Source: Variovorax sp. PCZ-1
GTDB taxonomy: Bacteria > Pseudomonadota > Gammaproteobacteria > Burkholderiales > Burkholderiaceae_C
DNA: 64,000 nt
Reading direction: 5' to 3'
Assembly: GCF_018413605.1 (NCBI RefSeq)
Contig: NZ_JAHCDN010000001.1
Span: 682,001-746,000, forward strand
This document shows positions 52,463 to 60,588 of the stretch, piece after piece; the stretch's first letter is position 1; each line of letters opens with the position of its first letter. Below the pieces are notes generated by a model. The model was not told the origin of the DNA, searched no databases, and worked only from the letters and a program-made list of their open reading frames with translations. A program made the translations under genes and the position numbers.

Positions 52463-54382
52463 TCAGGTACCTACGATGCCGCCATCCTTGCGGCGGATGG
52501 CGACCGTCGCTGAGCGTGGGCGGTTGTTGAAAGGCCAGCTTGAAATCTTCGTCACTGCAGTGGGATCGCTTTTCTCGCTCGGGCTCTCACCGGGATGCTG
52601 GATGTTGATGAACATGGTGCGGCCATCAGGCGTTTGCGTCGCGCCTGTGATCTCGCAGCCTGCCGGGCCAGTCAGGAAACGGCGGGTTTCTCCTGTGGTC
52701 ACGTCAGAGGCAAGCATCATGTTGTTGCCCATGTTGATCAGATCACCTTTGCCCATGGCAGAGGTGCTCATATCAGTTTGAATCCAAAGCACGCCGCGTG
52801 AATCCGTCCATAAACCATCGGGGCAGGAGAACATATCGCCTTTGATGTTGCCTTTGGCTTCAGCGCGTGCGAGGCTAGGATCACCAGCCAGCACGAAATG
52901 ATTCCAGCGGAAGCTGGTGCCATCAAAGTCACCTTCTTCTTTCCAGCGAATGATGTTTCCTTGCGTGTTATTGGCGCGCGGGTTCATCGCATCCACAGCG
53001 GGGCGGTTGGCCGCACCACGGTCAGAATTGTTGGTCAGTGTGCAATAGACCCAGCCTTGCTTGTCAATGTCGATCCACTCAGGACGATCCATTTTCGTGG
53101 CGCCGAGCAAGTCAGAGGCTTGGCGTGTTTTGATGACAACTTCACCTTGGTCTTTGAAGCCAGCAGCCGTCGTGAGCTTGCCGATGCCTTGCACCAAGGG
53201 CAACCATTCGCCTGTGCCGTCTGCGTTGAACTTGGCCACATACAGAATGCCATCATCGAGCAAATTGCGGTTGGCTTGTGCAGCAGTTTGTGTGGCAGTC
53301 GCAGGGCGAATTTTTCTCTCGCTCACGAATTTGTAGATGTATTCAAAACGCGCGTCTTCACCGGAATACACGACCGCATGACCGTCTTTTGTGACTGCAA
53401 CCGTAGCGCCCTCGTGTGCGGCGCGACCCATGGCTGTGCGCTTGATCGGCGTCGCGGTGGGATCCATGGGATCAATTTCAACGATCCAACCGAAGCGATT
53501 GATCTCATTAGGATGCTTGGTCGCATCAAAGCGCTCGTCATGCTCATGCCAGCGATAGCCCCAGCCATCTTTGCGCAAGCCCCAGCGGCGCTCATCAGCA
53601 GTTTGTGTTGCACCACCACTGAAGTAGCCGATGAAGTTTTCTTCGCAAGTGAGGTAAGTGCCCCATGGTGTGATGCCGCTGCCGCAGTTGTTCAACGTGC
53701 CCAAGGCACGTGTGCCAGTGGTATCGGCGGCGGTCTTCATGAGTGCATGGCCTGCAGCAGGGCCGGCGATTGTCATGGGAGTGTTGCCCGTGAAGCGGCG
53801 GGCGTAGCGAGAAGGGCGCACCACTTCCCAGGTGCCACCCGTTTCGCGCACTTCTATCACCGAAACACCATGGGCTGCTTGTGCTTTTTTCACTTTCTCT
53901 GCACTCCAAGTGGCCATTCCATCAGCGTGCAGGAGGCCATCGTCGGTGTATTCGTGATTCATCACCAACAGGCCGCGTTTGCTGCCCTCTGCGCCTTGGC
54001 CGAGTGGATAGAAGTGAATGCCATCATGGTGCATGCCGATTTGCGCTTCTTGTTCGGCGGCGGTGTTGGTGGCATCGTATTTGAAAGCAGGCATATTGCC
54101 AGCTAAGCCAATCGGATCACCCCAGGGTGCCATCACTTGCGAGGTGTAACCCTCGGGCACAACGATGGCATCTTTGGTGGATACAGGCACGCTCTTGAAG
54201 CCAATCAGTGGGCCACTCAAGCCACCACCTGCTGCGCAACCAGCCAAGCCACTGAAAATACCGCCAGCGGCCAAGCCCAGGCCGCCACGCAAAATCAGGC
54301 GACGTGCTGGGTCAGACACCTCATGAATAGAAGGATTGGAGGAAGGGTTGGAGTCTTCCATTAACGAATAATCTTTTGCCAT
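52463..54382 (-). CDS. phoX: PhoX-family alkaline phosphatase (Tat exported)
   Basis: A 639-residue monomeric phosphatase that releases Pi from esters outside the cytoplasm, using Ca2+ and Fe. A twin-arginine signal is present at the N-terminus (RRLILRGGLGLAAGG), with GCAAGG at its end. DUF839/PhoX features include MNHEYTDDGLLHADG, NNCGSGITPWGTYLTCEENF, GWIVEIDPMDPTATPIKRTAMGRAAHEGATV and GLWTDSRGVLWIQTDMS. A Pho-like site lies about 80 bases upstream. Antisense frames across it are not genes. Confidence 0.94.
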   Translation of the reverse strand: MAKDYSLMEDSNPSSNPSIHEVSDPARRLILRGGLGLAAGGIFSGLAGCAAGGGLSGPLIGFKSVPVSTKDAIVVPEGYTSQVMAPWGDPIGLAGNMPAFKYDATNTAAEQEAQIGMHHDGIHFYPLGQGAEGSKRGLLVMNHEYTDDGLLHADGMATWSAEKVKKAQAAHGVSVIEVRETGGTWEVVRPSRYARRFTGNTPMTIAGPAAGHALMKTAADTTGTRALGTLNNCGSGITPWGTYLTCEENFIGYFSGGATQTADERRWGLRKDGWGYRWHEHDERFDATKHPNEINRFGWIVEIDPMDPTATPIKRTAMGRAAHEGATVAVTKDGHAVVYSGEDARFEYIYKFVSERKIRPATATQTAAQANRNLLDDGILYVAKFNADGTGEWLPLVQGIGKLTTAAGFKDQGEVVIKTRQASDLLGATKMDRPEWIDIDKQGWVYCTLTNNSDRGAANRPAVDAMNPRANNTQGNIIRWKEEGDFDGTSFRWNHFVLAGDPSLARAEAKGNIKGDMFSCPDGLWTDSRGVLWIQTDMSTSAMGKGDLINMGNNMMLASDVTTGETRRFLTGPAGCEITGATQTPDGRTMFINIQHPGESPSEKSDPTAVTKISSWPFNNRPRSATVAIRRKDGGIVGT

Positions 54383-54463
54383 TTTTTTCTCCAGGCGAAT
54401 AACAACGAAAATCTAGAACGTGTTGATGTTGGCGCGGTTGTGTGTCACTCGTATGGCAGTATT

Positions 54464-54485
54464 GTGAAAAATCAGTGACAGTCAC
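54464..54485 (-). promoter_or_regulatory. Probable Pho box upstream of phoX
   Basis: Minus-strand CTGTCACTGATTTTTCACA has GTCAC and TTCAC half-sites 11 bases apart. It is weaker than the other boxes; position and regulon logic support it. Confidence 0.55.
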
Positions 54486-54522
54486 AAAGTAAACCAGTCG
54501 CCAGAGCAACTGGCCGCGAAAC

Positions 54523-56295
54523 TCAATACTGCAAATTGATTTGGAAAACCGCTGTCGTGCCGCTGGTTTCATTCGACACAATGAGCAGAGGTTTGCCGCT
54601 TGGTGAATCTGCTGCTTTGACGAGTAGCAAACCTTCTGGGCCACGATCACCGCTTGTGCCCGTGCGAGTGTTCAGGTAAGTCACATACACAGGCACTGCA
54701 GGATTGCTCACGTCGTACACCATCACGCCGCCGACGCGTTCTAGACCCACAAAGGCGAAGGTCTTCGTGCCAAATTTAGCGGTGATCACACTCTCCGGCT
54801 CTGGGCCTTTTGCTGGGCTGCGATCATCGAGCGTGTTGTTATCGTTACTGGCATTGAAGGTGAACGTGGGGTTCAAAAGCGCAGTGCGTTGCTCTAACTG
54901 GTCGCCAGAATCCCAGACCAAACCGAAGTTATCCGCATCCCAGATGCTCAGGGAGCGAGCGCCGAAAGCGACCAATTCATTGCATTGGCCTGAGGCATTT
55001 TTGCCTGTACGGTTTGCGCCAGCGAAGGCATCCACACGCAAGCGGCCTAAGAAGCTGTCAAAGCCCATGGTGGCTGTGAGTGTGCCGTAAACGCTGCTGT
55101 CAAAGCCTGTGCTGCAAAAGTCGCGAACGCGCGGATCATCGCGGCCAAAACTGTTCACGCCTGTGTATTCGCGTGCATCGCCTTCGTTGGCGGTGGCGAT
55201 GAAAGTGCGGGTGCCAGTGCGAAAAGAAGCGATGCCGTCGGGCATGTACATGCCTTTGATCGGGTAATTGCTGATCTTGATAGTGGGCGTGCCTGAATTG
55301 GTGTTTGTGCCACCATCTTCGTTGCTCACATCCAAGCCATTGCCACTTAAGCTGTGATCCTTGAGGCCAAGGGCGCGGATGCTGGTGATGGTTTTGCTGG
55401 GAATATCGAGCACAGTAATCGCATTGTTTTCTTGCAAGCTGATCCAAGCGGTACGGTTATCGTCAGCGATGGTGATGTATTCGGGCTCCAAATCTTGCGC
55501 GACCGTTGTGGTGCCAATGCCGGGCAGGCGTACACCTTGCATGCGCAGCGAAGCGGCTTGAGTGTTGAATGCAGTAAAGCCGGCGGTGGTGAGAGTCGTT
55601 TGCAGCGTTGATGCTGTGGGCGAGAGGCCTGCGATCTCGATCACACTCACCGAGCCTTCCGGATCAATCGAGCTGACTTGGCCATAGCTGTTGGGCTCGC
55701 CTTCGTTGGCGACCAAGAGGAATTTTCCATCTGGTGAGAAGGTGAGCATGTCTGGCAATGCACCGACGGTACGCGTTCCAATCACCTGCAAATCACTGGC
55801 GCGAACAAACGCAACGATGCCTGCATCGGTCTTGGTGGCTGCCTCAACCGCGAGCGCAACGATGCCGTTGTAGATGGCCACACTGTTGACACCGCCCAAG
55901 CCAGCGCCGAATTGTGAGGAGGTGAGCAAGCCCACCAGAGTCACCGAGAGCGTGGCGGATGCGCCCGTGCCTGTGCTCGCCATGCCAAGCACATCGACCG
56001 AGCTTTGCGCGCCATTGACTACAAACAGCCGGCGGCTGATCGGATCAAAACCAGAGATTTCTGCTGCGCCGAGGCCGCCCGTATGCGTGTAACCAGCCAC
56101 CTTTTCCATGCTGAGGCTGGAGGGCGTGAGCTCGGTGGCCGTGGATGGCAAGAGCGGCAAGGGGGGCGGTGTTGAGATGTCGTCACCACCGCCGCAAGAG
56201 GCGAGCAAGAAAGAGGATGCGGCCAACACGGCCAAGCCGATGCCTCGCAAGGGCTGTATGAAAAATCGCAGCGGCGAATTCAAATCAAATGTCAT
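54523..56295 (-). CDS. Choice-of-anchor I family lipoprotein
   Basis: A 590-residue lipoprotein with a beta-propeller-like body. The signal peptide ends in a lipobox LLASCGGG, so the protein is anchored by Cys. ISGFDPISRRLFVVNGAQSSVDVLG, TFSPDGKFLLVANEGEPNSYG and FIATANEGDAREYTG are features of this family, in which some members have phosphatase or phytase-like domains. The start at 56295 follows GGAG and fits the signal peptide; the longer frame would overlap the Pho array. Placement beside phoX suggests a phosphate-scavenging role, which is inference. Confidence 0.8.
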   Translation of the reverse strand: MTFDLNSPLRFFIQPLRGIGLAVLAASSFLLASCGGGDDISTPPPLPLLPSTATELTPSSLSMEKVAGYTHTGGLGAAEISGFDPISRRLFVVNGAQSSVDVLGMASTGTGASATLSVTLVGLLTSSQFGAGLGGVNSVAIYNGIVALAVEAATKTDAGIVAFVRASDLQVIGTRTVGALPDMLTFSPDGKFLLVANEGEPNSYGQVSSIDPEGSVSVIEIAGLSPTASTLQTTLTTAGFTAFNTQAASLRMQGVRLPGIGTTTVAQDLEPEYITIADDNRTAWISLQENNAITVLDIPSKTITSIRALGLKDHSLSGNGLDVSNEDGGTNTNSGTPTIKISNYPIKGMYMPDGIASFRTGTRTFIATANEGDAREYTGVNSFGRDDPRVRDFCSTGFDSSVYGTLTATMGFDSFLGRLRVDAFAGANRTGKNASGQCNELVAFGARSLSIWDADNFGLVWDSGDQLEQRTALLNPTFTFNASNDNNTLDDRSPAKGPEPESVITAKFGTKTFAFVGLERVGGVMVYDVSNPAVPVYVTYLNTRTGTSGDRGPEGLLLVKAADSPSGKPLLIVSNETSGTTAVFQINLQY

Positions 56296-56362
56296 ATCCA
56301 ATGCTCCGGGCAGCACCATGCGCCCTTCGCGAAGCATTGGATACAGATCACGTGTCAAAGGC

Positions 56363-56389
56363 ATGACAGTCATATGACGTTTGTGTGAC
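56363..56389 (-). promoter_or_regulatory. Triple Pho half-site array upstream of choice-of-anchor gene
   Basis: On the minus strand GTCAC, GTCAT and GTCAT lie 11 bases apart over 27 bases. The first two form a Pho box and the third extends it. It lies about 68 bases upstream of the ATG at 56295. Confidence 0.75.
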
Positions 56390-56431
56390 GCGTCATACGC
56401 TTATGGAATTTTTTTGGGCGTTGGTTTGCAA

Positions 56432-56460
56432 AGATTCTATATTTCCATTATTATCGAATT
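56432..56460. promoter_or_regulatory. Candidate ArsR operator before arsR
   Basis: ATTCTATATTTCCATTATTATCGAAT is an AT-rich imperfect dyad directly before the arsR ATG at 56461, the usual place for autorepression. Assigned by position and symmetry only. Confidence 0.4.
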
Positions 56461-56799
56461 ATGGAAACAAAAAAGAAGCCCAAAACTGCACGCGTCTCAG
56501 AAGCCGATGCAGTGAAAGCCTTGGCTGCGCTGGCACAAGCTCAGCGGCTGCGCGCCTACCGCGCGCTCGTGCAAGCAGGGCCTGCGGGGCTCACGCCGGG
56601 CGTGCTCGCAGCCATGCTGGATATGCCATCTTCGAGTTTGTCGTTTCACTTGAAGGAGCTGGTCAATGCGCAGCTCGCGCAAGTGGAGCAGCAGGGGCGT
56701 AGCTTGATTTACCGCGCAGATTTTTCGCGTATGACGGGGCTGCTGGGCTTTTTGAGTGAGAACTGCTGCGCGGCTGATCCTGCCGGCGGTTGCTGTTAG
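56461..56799 (+). CDS. arsR: ArsR-family metalloid-responsive repressor
   Basis: A 112-residue winged-helix repressor. The fold is ALAALAQAQRLRAYRALVQAGPAGLTPGVLAAMLDMPSSSLSFHLKELVNAQLAQVEQQGRSLIYRADF. The C-terminal end SENCCAADPAGGCC supplies Cys pairs that probably bind As(III), a layout known in ArsR variants with C-terminal sites. It leads the operon arsR-arsI-arsC-aquaporin. A dispersed element lies between it and the next gene. Confidence 0.9.
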   Translation: METKKKPKTARVSEADAVKALAALAQAQRLRAYRALVQAGPAGLTPGVLAAMLDMPSSSLSFHLKELVNAQLAQVEQQGRSLIYRADFSRMTGLLGFLSENCCAADPAGGCC

Positions 56800-56800
56800 T

Positions 56801-56868
56801 CGCTATCAAAAAGAGAGCACTTTGCGCAGATTCTACGACGGCGAACAGCTGATTTTGTCTATATTTTA
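56801..56868 (+). repeat. Dispersed element copy 15 (arsR-arsI gap)
   Basis: Plus-strand reading: CGCTATCAAAAAGAGAGCAC, then TTTGCGCAGATTC, then TACGACGGCGAACAGCTG and TTTTGTCTATATTTTA. It fills almost the whole gap and ends before the ribosome site AGGAGAAAG of the next gene. Confidence 0.86.
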
Positions 56869-56882
56869 GGAGAAAGAGCACG

Positions 56883-57428
56883 ATGAAACGCTTTCATATT
56901 CACATCGCAGTGGAATCCATTGAGCAATCTACACAGTTCTACAACAGCTTGTTTGGCCAGCAGCCCACAGTCGCTAAACCGGATTACGCCAAATGGATGT
57001 TGGAAGATCCGCGCATCAATTTCGCGATTTCTGCGCGCCCGGCGCATGCAGGGCAAACGGGGCTTGATCATTTGGGTTTTCAGATGGATTCCGCACCTGA
57101 GCTGCATGCGATGACATCGCAGTTGCAGGCGGCGGGCTTGGCCTTCATGAACGAAGGCGAGACGACCTGCTGCTACGCCAAGAGCGACAAAGGCTGGGTG
57201 CATGATCCGCAGGGCATTGCTTGGGAGAGCTTTGTGACAATGGGCGAGGCCACCACCTATGGCACGGAAACCGCCGCCTCCATGGCGAGCGAATCAAGCG
57301 CATGCTGCGCGCCTTCTTCCTTGAAGCCCAAAATTTCGTTGAAAGACATTGCTTTCACATCAGCTCCTGCGGTGGCCAGTTGCGGTTCTGCGAGTGCATC
57401 TGGCGCAAGCACGTCTTCTTGCTGCTGA
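56883..57428 (+). CDS. arsI: ArsI/CadI-type VOC protein, probable C-As lyase
   Basis: A 181-residue vicinal-oxygen-chelate protein. The metal His (MKRFHIHIAV), the second His (TGLDHLGFQ) and Glu (AWESFVT) fit the Fe(II) site, and the vicinal Cys pair in ETTCCYAKSDKGWV is the ArsI signature that binds organoarsenicals. The enzyme cleaves carbon-arsenic bonds of trivalent organoarsenicals. A C-terminal extension has two further Cys pairs (SACCAPSS and SSCC). It follows arsR and precedes arsC in one operon. CadI-type roles are the alternative. Confidence 0.87.
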   Translation: MKRFHIHIAVESIEQSTQFYNSLFGQQPTVAKPDYAKWMLEDPRINFAISARPAHAGQTGLDHLGFQMDSAPELHAMTSQLQAAGLAFMNEGETTCCYAKSDKGWVHDPQGIAWESFVTMGEATTYGTETAASMASESSACCAPSSLKPKISLKDIAFTSAPAVASCGSASASGASTSSCC

Positions 57429-57444
57429 ACAAGGAGATGGATGA

Positions 57445-57942
57445 ATGAGTGAGCCAATCAATGTCTTGTTTCTTTGCACCCACAACTCTGCACGAAGCAT
57501 CGTGGCTGAAGTTTTGCTCAATGCCTTGGGCGAAGGGCGCTTCAAAGCTTTCTCCGCAGGCAGTAGCCCGCGTGAAGGTGGCAGCCCCAACCCGCTAGGC
57601 TTAGCAGTGCTGCGCGAGCACGGGTTTGATACCGAAGGTGTGAGCAGCAAAAGCTGGGATGTGTTTGCACAAAGCAATGCGCCGAAGATGGATTTGATCA
57701 TCACCGTGTGCGACAACGCTGCTGGCGAGACATGCCCCTATTGGCCAGGCAACCCAGCAAGCGCGCATTGGGGCTACCCAGATCCAAGCGCTGGCAGCGG
57801 CAGCGATGATGAAAAACGCGAGGCTTTCCGTCAAACTTTGCACGCTATGCGCCGCCGCCTGCAAGCGCTGGTGGATTTGCCGCTGGAGAAACTCTCAGCT
57901 GTCAACTTACGGCAGAGTGCCAAGGAGCTTGCTTCGGTATGA
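57445..57942 (+). CDS. arsC: Arsenate reductase, low-molecular-weight phosphatase type
   Basis: A 165-residue reductase of As(V) to As(III) with the LMW tyrosine phosphatase fold. The P-loop is VLFLCTHNSARSIVAEVLL, and the second redox Cys region is ITVCDNAAGETCPYWPG. HWGYPDPSAG carries the acidic loop. It overlaps the aquaporin start by four bases (ATGA). Confidence 0.93.
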   Translation: MSEPINVLFLCTHNSARSIVAEVLLNALGEGRFKAFSAGSSPREGGSPNPLGLAVLREHGFDTEGVSSKSWDVFAQSNAPKMDLIITVCDNAAGETCPYWPGNPASAHWGYPDPSAGSGSDDEKREAFRQTLHAMRRRLQALVDLPLEKLSAVNLRQSAKELASV

Positions 57943-58649
57943 GTGAAGCCAGTCTTTCAAAAAAAGCTTTTGCAGAATTTCTTGGCACAATCGCATTGCT
58001 CTGCGCCGTGATCGGATCGGGCATCATGGCTGAGCGGCTTTCGGGTGGTAATGTGGCGATTGCATTGCTTGCCAACACACTGACTACGGTGTTTGCGTTG
58101 TATGTATTGATCGAGACACTCGGGCCTGTGAGCGGCGCACATTTCAATCCCTTGGTAACGATTTGGGCCTTATTTTTTGATCGTAAACGGCCTCTAGCCG
58201 GCATAGAATCTGCGCAAAGTGCTTCTGTATTTATAGCGGCTGCTTACATCGTTGCGCAACTCGCAGGCGCGGCCACCGGCGCGTGGCTTGCGCATGCGAT
58301 GTTTGATATGAGCATTTTTCAAACCAGCGCCAAGCTGCGTGGTGGCTGGGGGCAGTGGATCGCTGAAGCTGTGGCCACTGGCGGTTTGCTTTTTGTCATC
58401 ATCCGCAGCGGGGCAGCTGGTGTGAATGCAAAAGCTAGCGCAATGGTGGCTTGCTATATCGGCGCAGCCTATTGGTTTACAGCAAGCACCAGCTTTGCCA
58501 ATCCTGCAGCGGTGTTTGGCCGCATGTTGAGTGACAGCTTTGCTGGCATTGCTCCCGTAAGCGCGTTGGGCTTTGTGGCAGCTCAATGTGTGGGTGCTGC
58601 CTTGGGGGTTTCGTTAGCAAAGCTGCTGGCGGTTAAGCCAGTGCCTTGA
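57939..58649 (+). CDS. Aquaporin (MIP family) in ars operon, probable As(III) channel
   Basis: A 236-residue major intrinsic protein with six membrane helices. NPA boxes are NPL at residue 70 ([10 protein letters not shown]) and NPA at 188 ([10 protein letters not shown]). In an operon with arsR, arsI and arsC and without ArsB or Acr3, it is the likely route for As(III) exit, as described for rhizobial AqpS. Residues about 82-100 ([16 protein letters not shown]) are encoded by a dispersed element read antisense, inserted after the first NPA half-helix. The channel otherwise looks intact. Confidence 0.88.
   Translation: MSEASLSKKAFAEFLGTIALLCAVIGSGIMAERLSGGNVAIALLANTLTTVFALYVLIETLGPVSGAHFNPLVTIWALFFDRKRPLAGIESAQSASVFIAAAYIVAQLAGAATGAWLAHAMFDMSIFQTSAKLRGGWGQWIAEAVATGGLLFVIIRSGAAGVNAKASAMVACYIGAAYWFTASTSFANPAAVFGRMLSDSFAGIAPVSALGFVAAQCVGAALGVSLAKLLAVKPVP
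58182..58238 (-). repeat. Dispersed element copy 16 (inside aquaporin gene)
   Basis: Minus-strand reading: GCTATAAATACAGAAGCACT, then TTGCGCAGATTC, then TATGCCGGCTAGAGGCC. It lies in the plus-strand aquaporin gene and is read antisense in the ESAQ-A frame shared with copies 5 and 6. Confidence 0.85.
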
Positions 58650-59703
58650 CAACAGCATCACCCATTTGTACGGTGTTGACCTTCGTTGTGCCTTCGCTGT
58701 AGATGTCCCCCGTGCGCAAGCCTTGGGCGAGCACTTTCTTCACGGCCTCTTCGATGCGCAATGCAGCTTCCGGCTGATTGAGCGAGAAGCGCAGCATCAT
58801 CGCAGCTGAGAGGATCGTGGCCAGCGGATTGGCGATGCCTTTGCCTGCAATGTCGGGCGCACTGCCGTGGCTTGGCTCATACAGGCCGCGATTGTCTTTA
58901 TTTAAAGATGCGGAGGGCAACATGCCAATCGAGCCAGTGAGCATGCTGGCTTCGTCTGACAAGATATCGCCAAACATATTGCCCGTCACGATCACGTCAA
59001 AGGCCTTGGGCGCTTTCACCAGTTGCATCGCTGCGTTGTCTACGTACATGTGATCGAGCGATACCTCGGGGTATTGCTTGCCGACTTCGGTGACCACATC
59101 TTTCCAGAGCTGGAAGGTTTCCAGCACGTTGGCTTTATCCACACTGGTGACTTTCTTGTTTCGTTTCATCGCCGCTTGGAAAGCCACATGCGCAATACGC
59201 TCGATCTCGGGCACGCTGTAGCGCATGGTGTCAAAAGCTTCTTGCGCGCCAGGGAAATGCCCATCCGTGGCAACGCGGCGACCACGGGGTTGGCCGAAGT
59301 AGATGTCGCCCGTGAGTTCGCGGATGATGAGAATATCAAGGCCGGAAATCAGCTCAGGCTTCAAGCTGGATGCGCTGACCAATTGCTCGTAGCAAATCGC
59401 AGGGCGGAAGTTGGCAAACAGGCCGAGGTTTTTACGCAGCCCAAGAATCGCTTGCTCGGGGCGCAGTGGGCGATCCAGCTTGTCATATTTCCAATCGCCT
59501 ACAGCGCCGAAGAGCACGGCATCAGCTTCTTTGGCGAGCTTGAGTGTGGCTTCAGGCAAAGGATGGCCGTGTGCCTCATAAGCCGCGCCGCCCACGAGCG
59601 CGCTTTCCATTTCAAACTTCAGATCAAGCGCTTTAAGAACTTTGACTGCTTCTGCAACGATTTCAGTGCCGATGCCATCACCGGGAAGAATAGCGATTTT
59701 CAT
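58633..59703 (-). CDS. leuB: 3-Isopropylmalate dehydrogenase
   Basis: Oxidative decarboxylation of 3-isopropylmalate in leucine synthesis. The 356 residues start [23 protein letters not shown] and contain [62 protein letters not shown] and [28 protein letters not shown]. It is last in leuC-entericidin-leuD-leuB and converges on the aquaporin gene with a small overlap of 3' ends. Confidence 0.97.
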   Translation of the reverse strand: MKIAILPGDGIGTEIVAEAVKVLKALDLKFEMESALVGGAAYEAHGHPLPEATLKLAKEADAVLFGAVGDWKYDKLDRPLRPEQAILGLRKNLGLFANFRPAICYEQLVSASSLKPELISGLDILIIRELTGDIYFGQPRGRRVATDGHFPGAQEAFDTMRYSVPEIERIAHVAFQAAMKRNKKVTSVDKANVLETFQLWKDVVTEVGKQYPEVSLDHMYVDNAAMQLVKAPKAFDVIVTGNMFGDILSDEASMLTGSIGMLPSASLNKDNRGLYEPSHGSAPDIAGKGIANPLATILSAAMMLRFSLNQPEAALRIEEAVKKVLAQGLRTGDIYSEGTTKVNTVQMGDAVVKALA

Positions 59704-59708
59704 GATAT

Positions 59709-59775
59709 GTTTACTATAAAAATAATAGCAGCCCGCGCATACTCCATGCCGGCGAAAGGGCTAAATGGCTTAAAA
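59709..59775 (+). repeat. Dispersed element copy 17 (leuD-leuB gap)
   Basis: Plus-strand reading: TTACTATAAAAATAATAGCA, then GCCCGCGCATACTC, then ATGCCGGCGAAAGGGC and ATGGCTTAAAAA. It fills the complete gap between leuD and leuB in the leucine operon. Confidence 0.87.
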
Positions 59776-59776
59776 A

Positions 59777-60421
59777 CTAGAGGGTGGCAGCGAGCCAAGG
59801 CTTGGTGGCCAAGCGCTCGGCTTCAAAGCTTTTGATTTTGTCGCTGTGGCGCAGTGTGAGGCCGATATCGTCGAAACCATTGAGCAAACAGTATTTGCGG
59901 AAGGCATTGACTTCAAAGGGAATGGCTTCGCCATCGCCCTTCAAAACCACCTGCTTGTCCAAATCGATTGTGAGTTGGTAGCCGGGGAAGGCGTTGACTT
60001 CATCAAAGAGTTTCGCCACGACAGCTTCGGGTAACACGATAGGCAGCAGACCATTCTTGAAGCAGTTGTTGAAGAAGATATCCGCGTAGCTTGGCGCGAT
60101 CAAAGCGCGAAAGCCATATTGCTCAATCGCCCAAGGCGCATGCTCTCGGCTGGAGCCGCAGCCGAAGTTTTTGCGGCAAAGCAAGATGCTGGCGCCTTGA
60201 TAGCGGGATTGATTCAAAACAAAATCTGGATTGATCTTGCGATCAGCCAGCTTGGAATACGGCTCACCCACGTCGAGAAAGCGCTCCGCATCAAACAAGT
60301 TGTCGCCAAAGCCTGCTTTGCTGATGCGTTTCAAAAATTGCTTCGGGATGATCGCATCGGTATCGACGTTTTCACGGTCAAGCGGGGCAACCAGGCCCTG
60401 GTGAATGGTGAATTTGTTCAT
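59777..60421 (-). CDS. leuD: 3-Isopropylmalate dehydratase small subunit
   Basis: The 214-residue partner of LeuC for isomerisation of 2- to 3-isopropylmalate. It shows [77 protein letters not shown] and the swivel-domain end. ATG at 60421 is 2 bases from the entericidin-like stop codon. Confidence 0.97.
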   Translation of the reverse strand: MNKFTIHQGLVAPLDRENVDTDAIIPKQFLKRISKAGFGDNLFDAERFLDVGEPYSKLADRKINPDFVLNQSRYQGASILLCRKNFGCGSSREHAPWAIEQYGFRALIAPSYADIFFNNCFKNGLLPIVLPEAVVAKLFDEVNAFPGYQLTIDLDKQVVLKGDGEAIPFEVNAFRKYCLLNGFDDIGLTLRHSDKIKSFEAERLATKPWLAATL

Positions 60422-60423
60422 GC

Positions 60424-60555
60424 TTACTTTTTCTTGGCGGCATCTTCAATTTTTTCGCCAGCTTTCTGAATGTCTTGACCCACACCCTGAAAGGTGTTGC
60501 AAGCTGTGAGAGCGAAGCAAAATGCGAGAACGAGGGCAGAGGTGAGAGCTTTCAT
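60424..60555 (-). CDS. Entericidin-like small lipoprotein
   Basis: A 43-residue frame encodes a signal sequence ([19 protein letters not shown]), a lipobox Cys (LTAC), and a short tail [24 protein letters not shown]. This is the pattern of entericidin A/B-type membrane lipoproteins, whose role in betaproteobacteria is not known. It sits between leuC and leuD in the leucine operon, an arrangement common in Burkholderiales. AAAAGGACTGCACC is a possible ribosome site before ATG at 60555. Confidence 0.88.
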   Translation of the reverse strand: MKALTSALVLAFCFALTACNTFQGVGQDIQKAGEKIEDAAKKK

Positions 60556-60588
60556 GGTGCAGTCCTTTTGAGTTGAGAAAACCATACT

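Noticed and set aside
52898-54106. Plus-strand frame of 402 residues antisense to phoX
   Set aside because: phoX is clear by Tat signal and motifs. The antisense protein has no recognisable domain.
56296-56373. Longer N-terminus of the choice-of-anchor I gene
   Set aside because: It would overlap the Pho half-site array and puts the lipoprotein signal far from the start.
1857-59775. CRISPR array made of the repeated element
   Set aside because: Copies are kilobases apart, vary in sequence and orientation, lie in genes, and have no regular spacers or cas genes.
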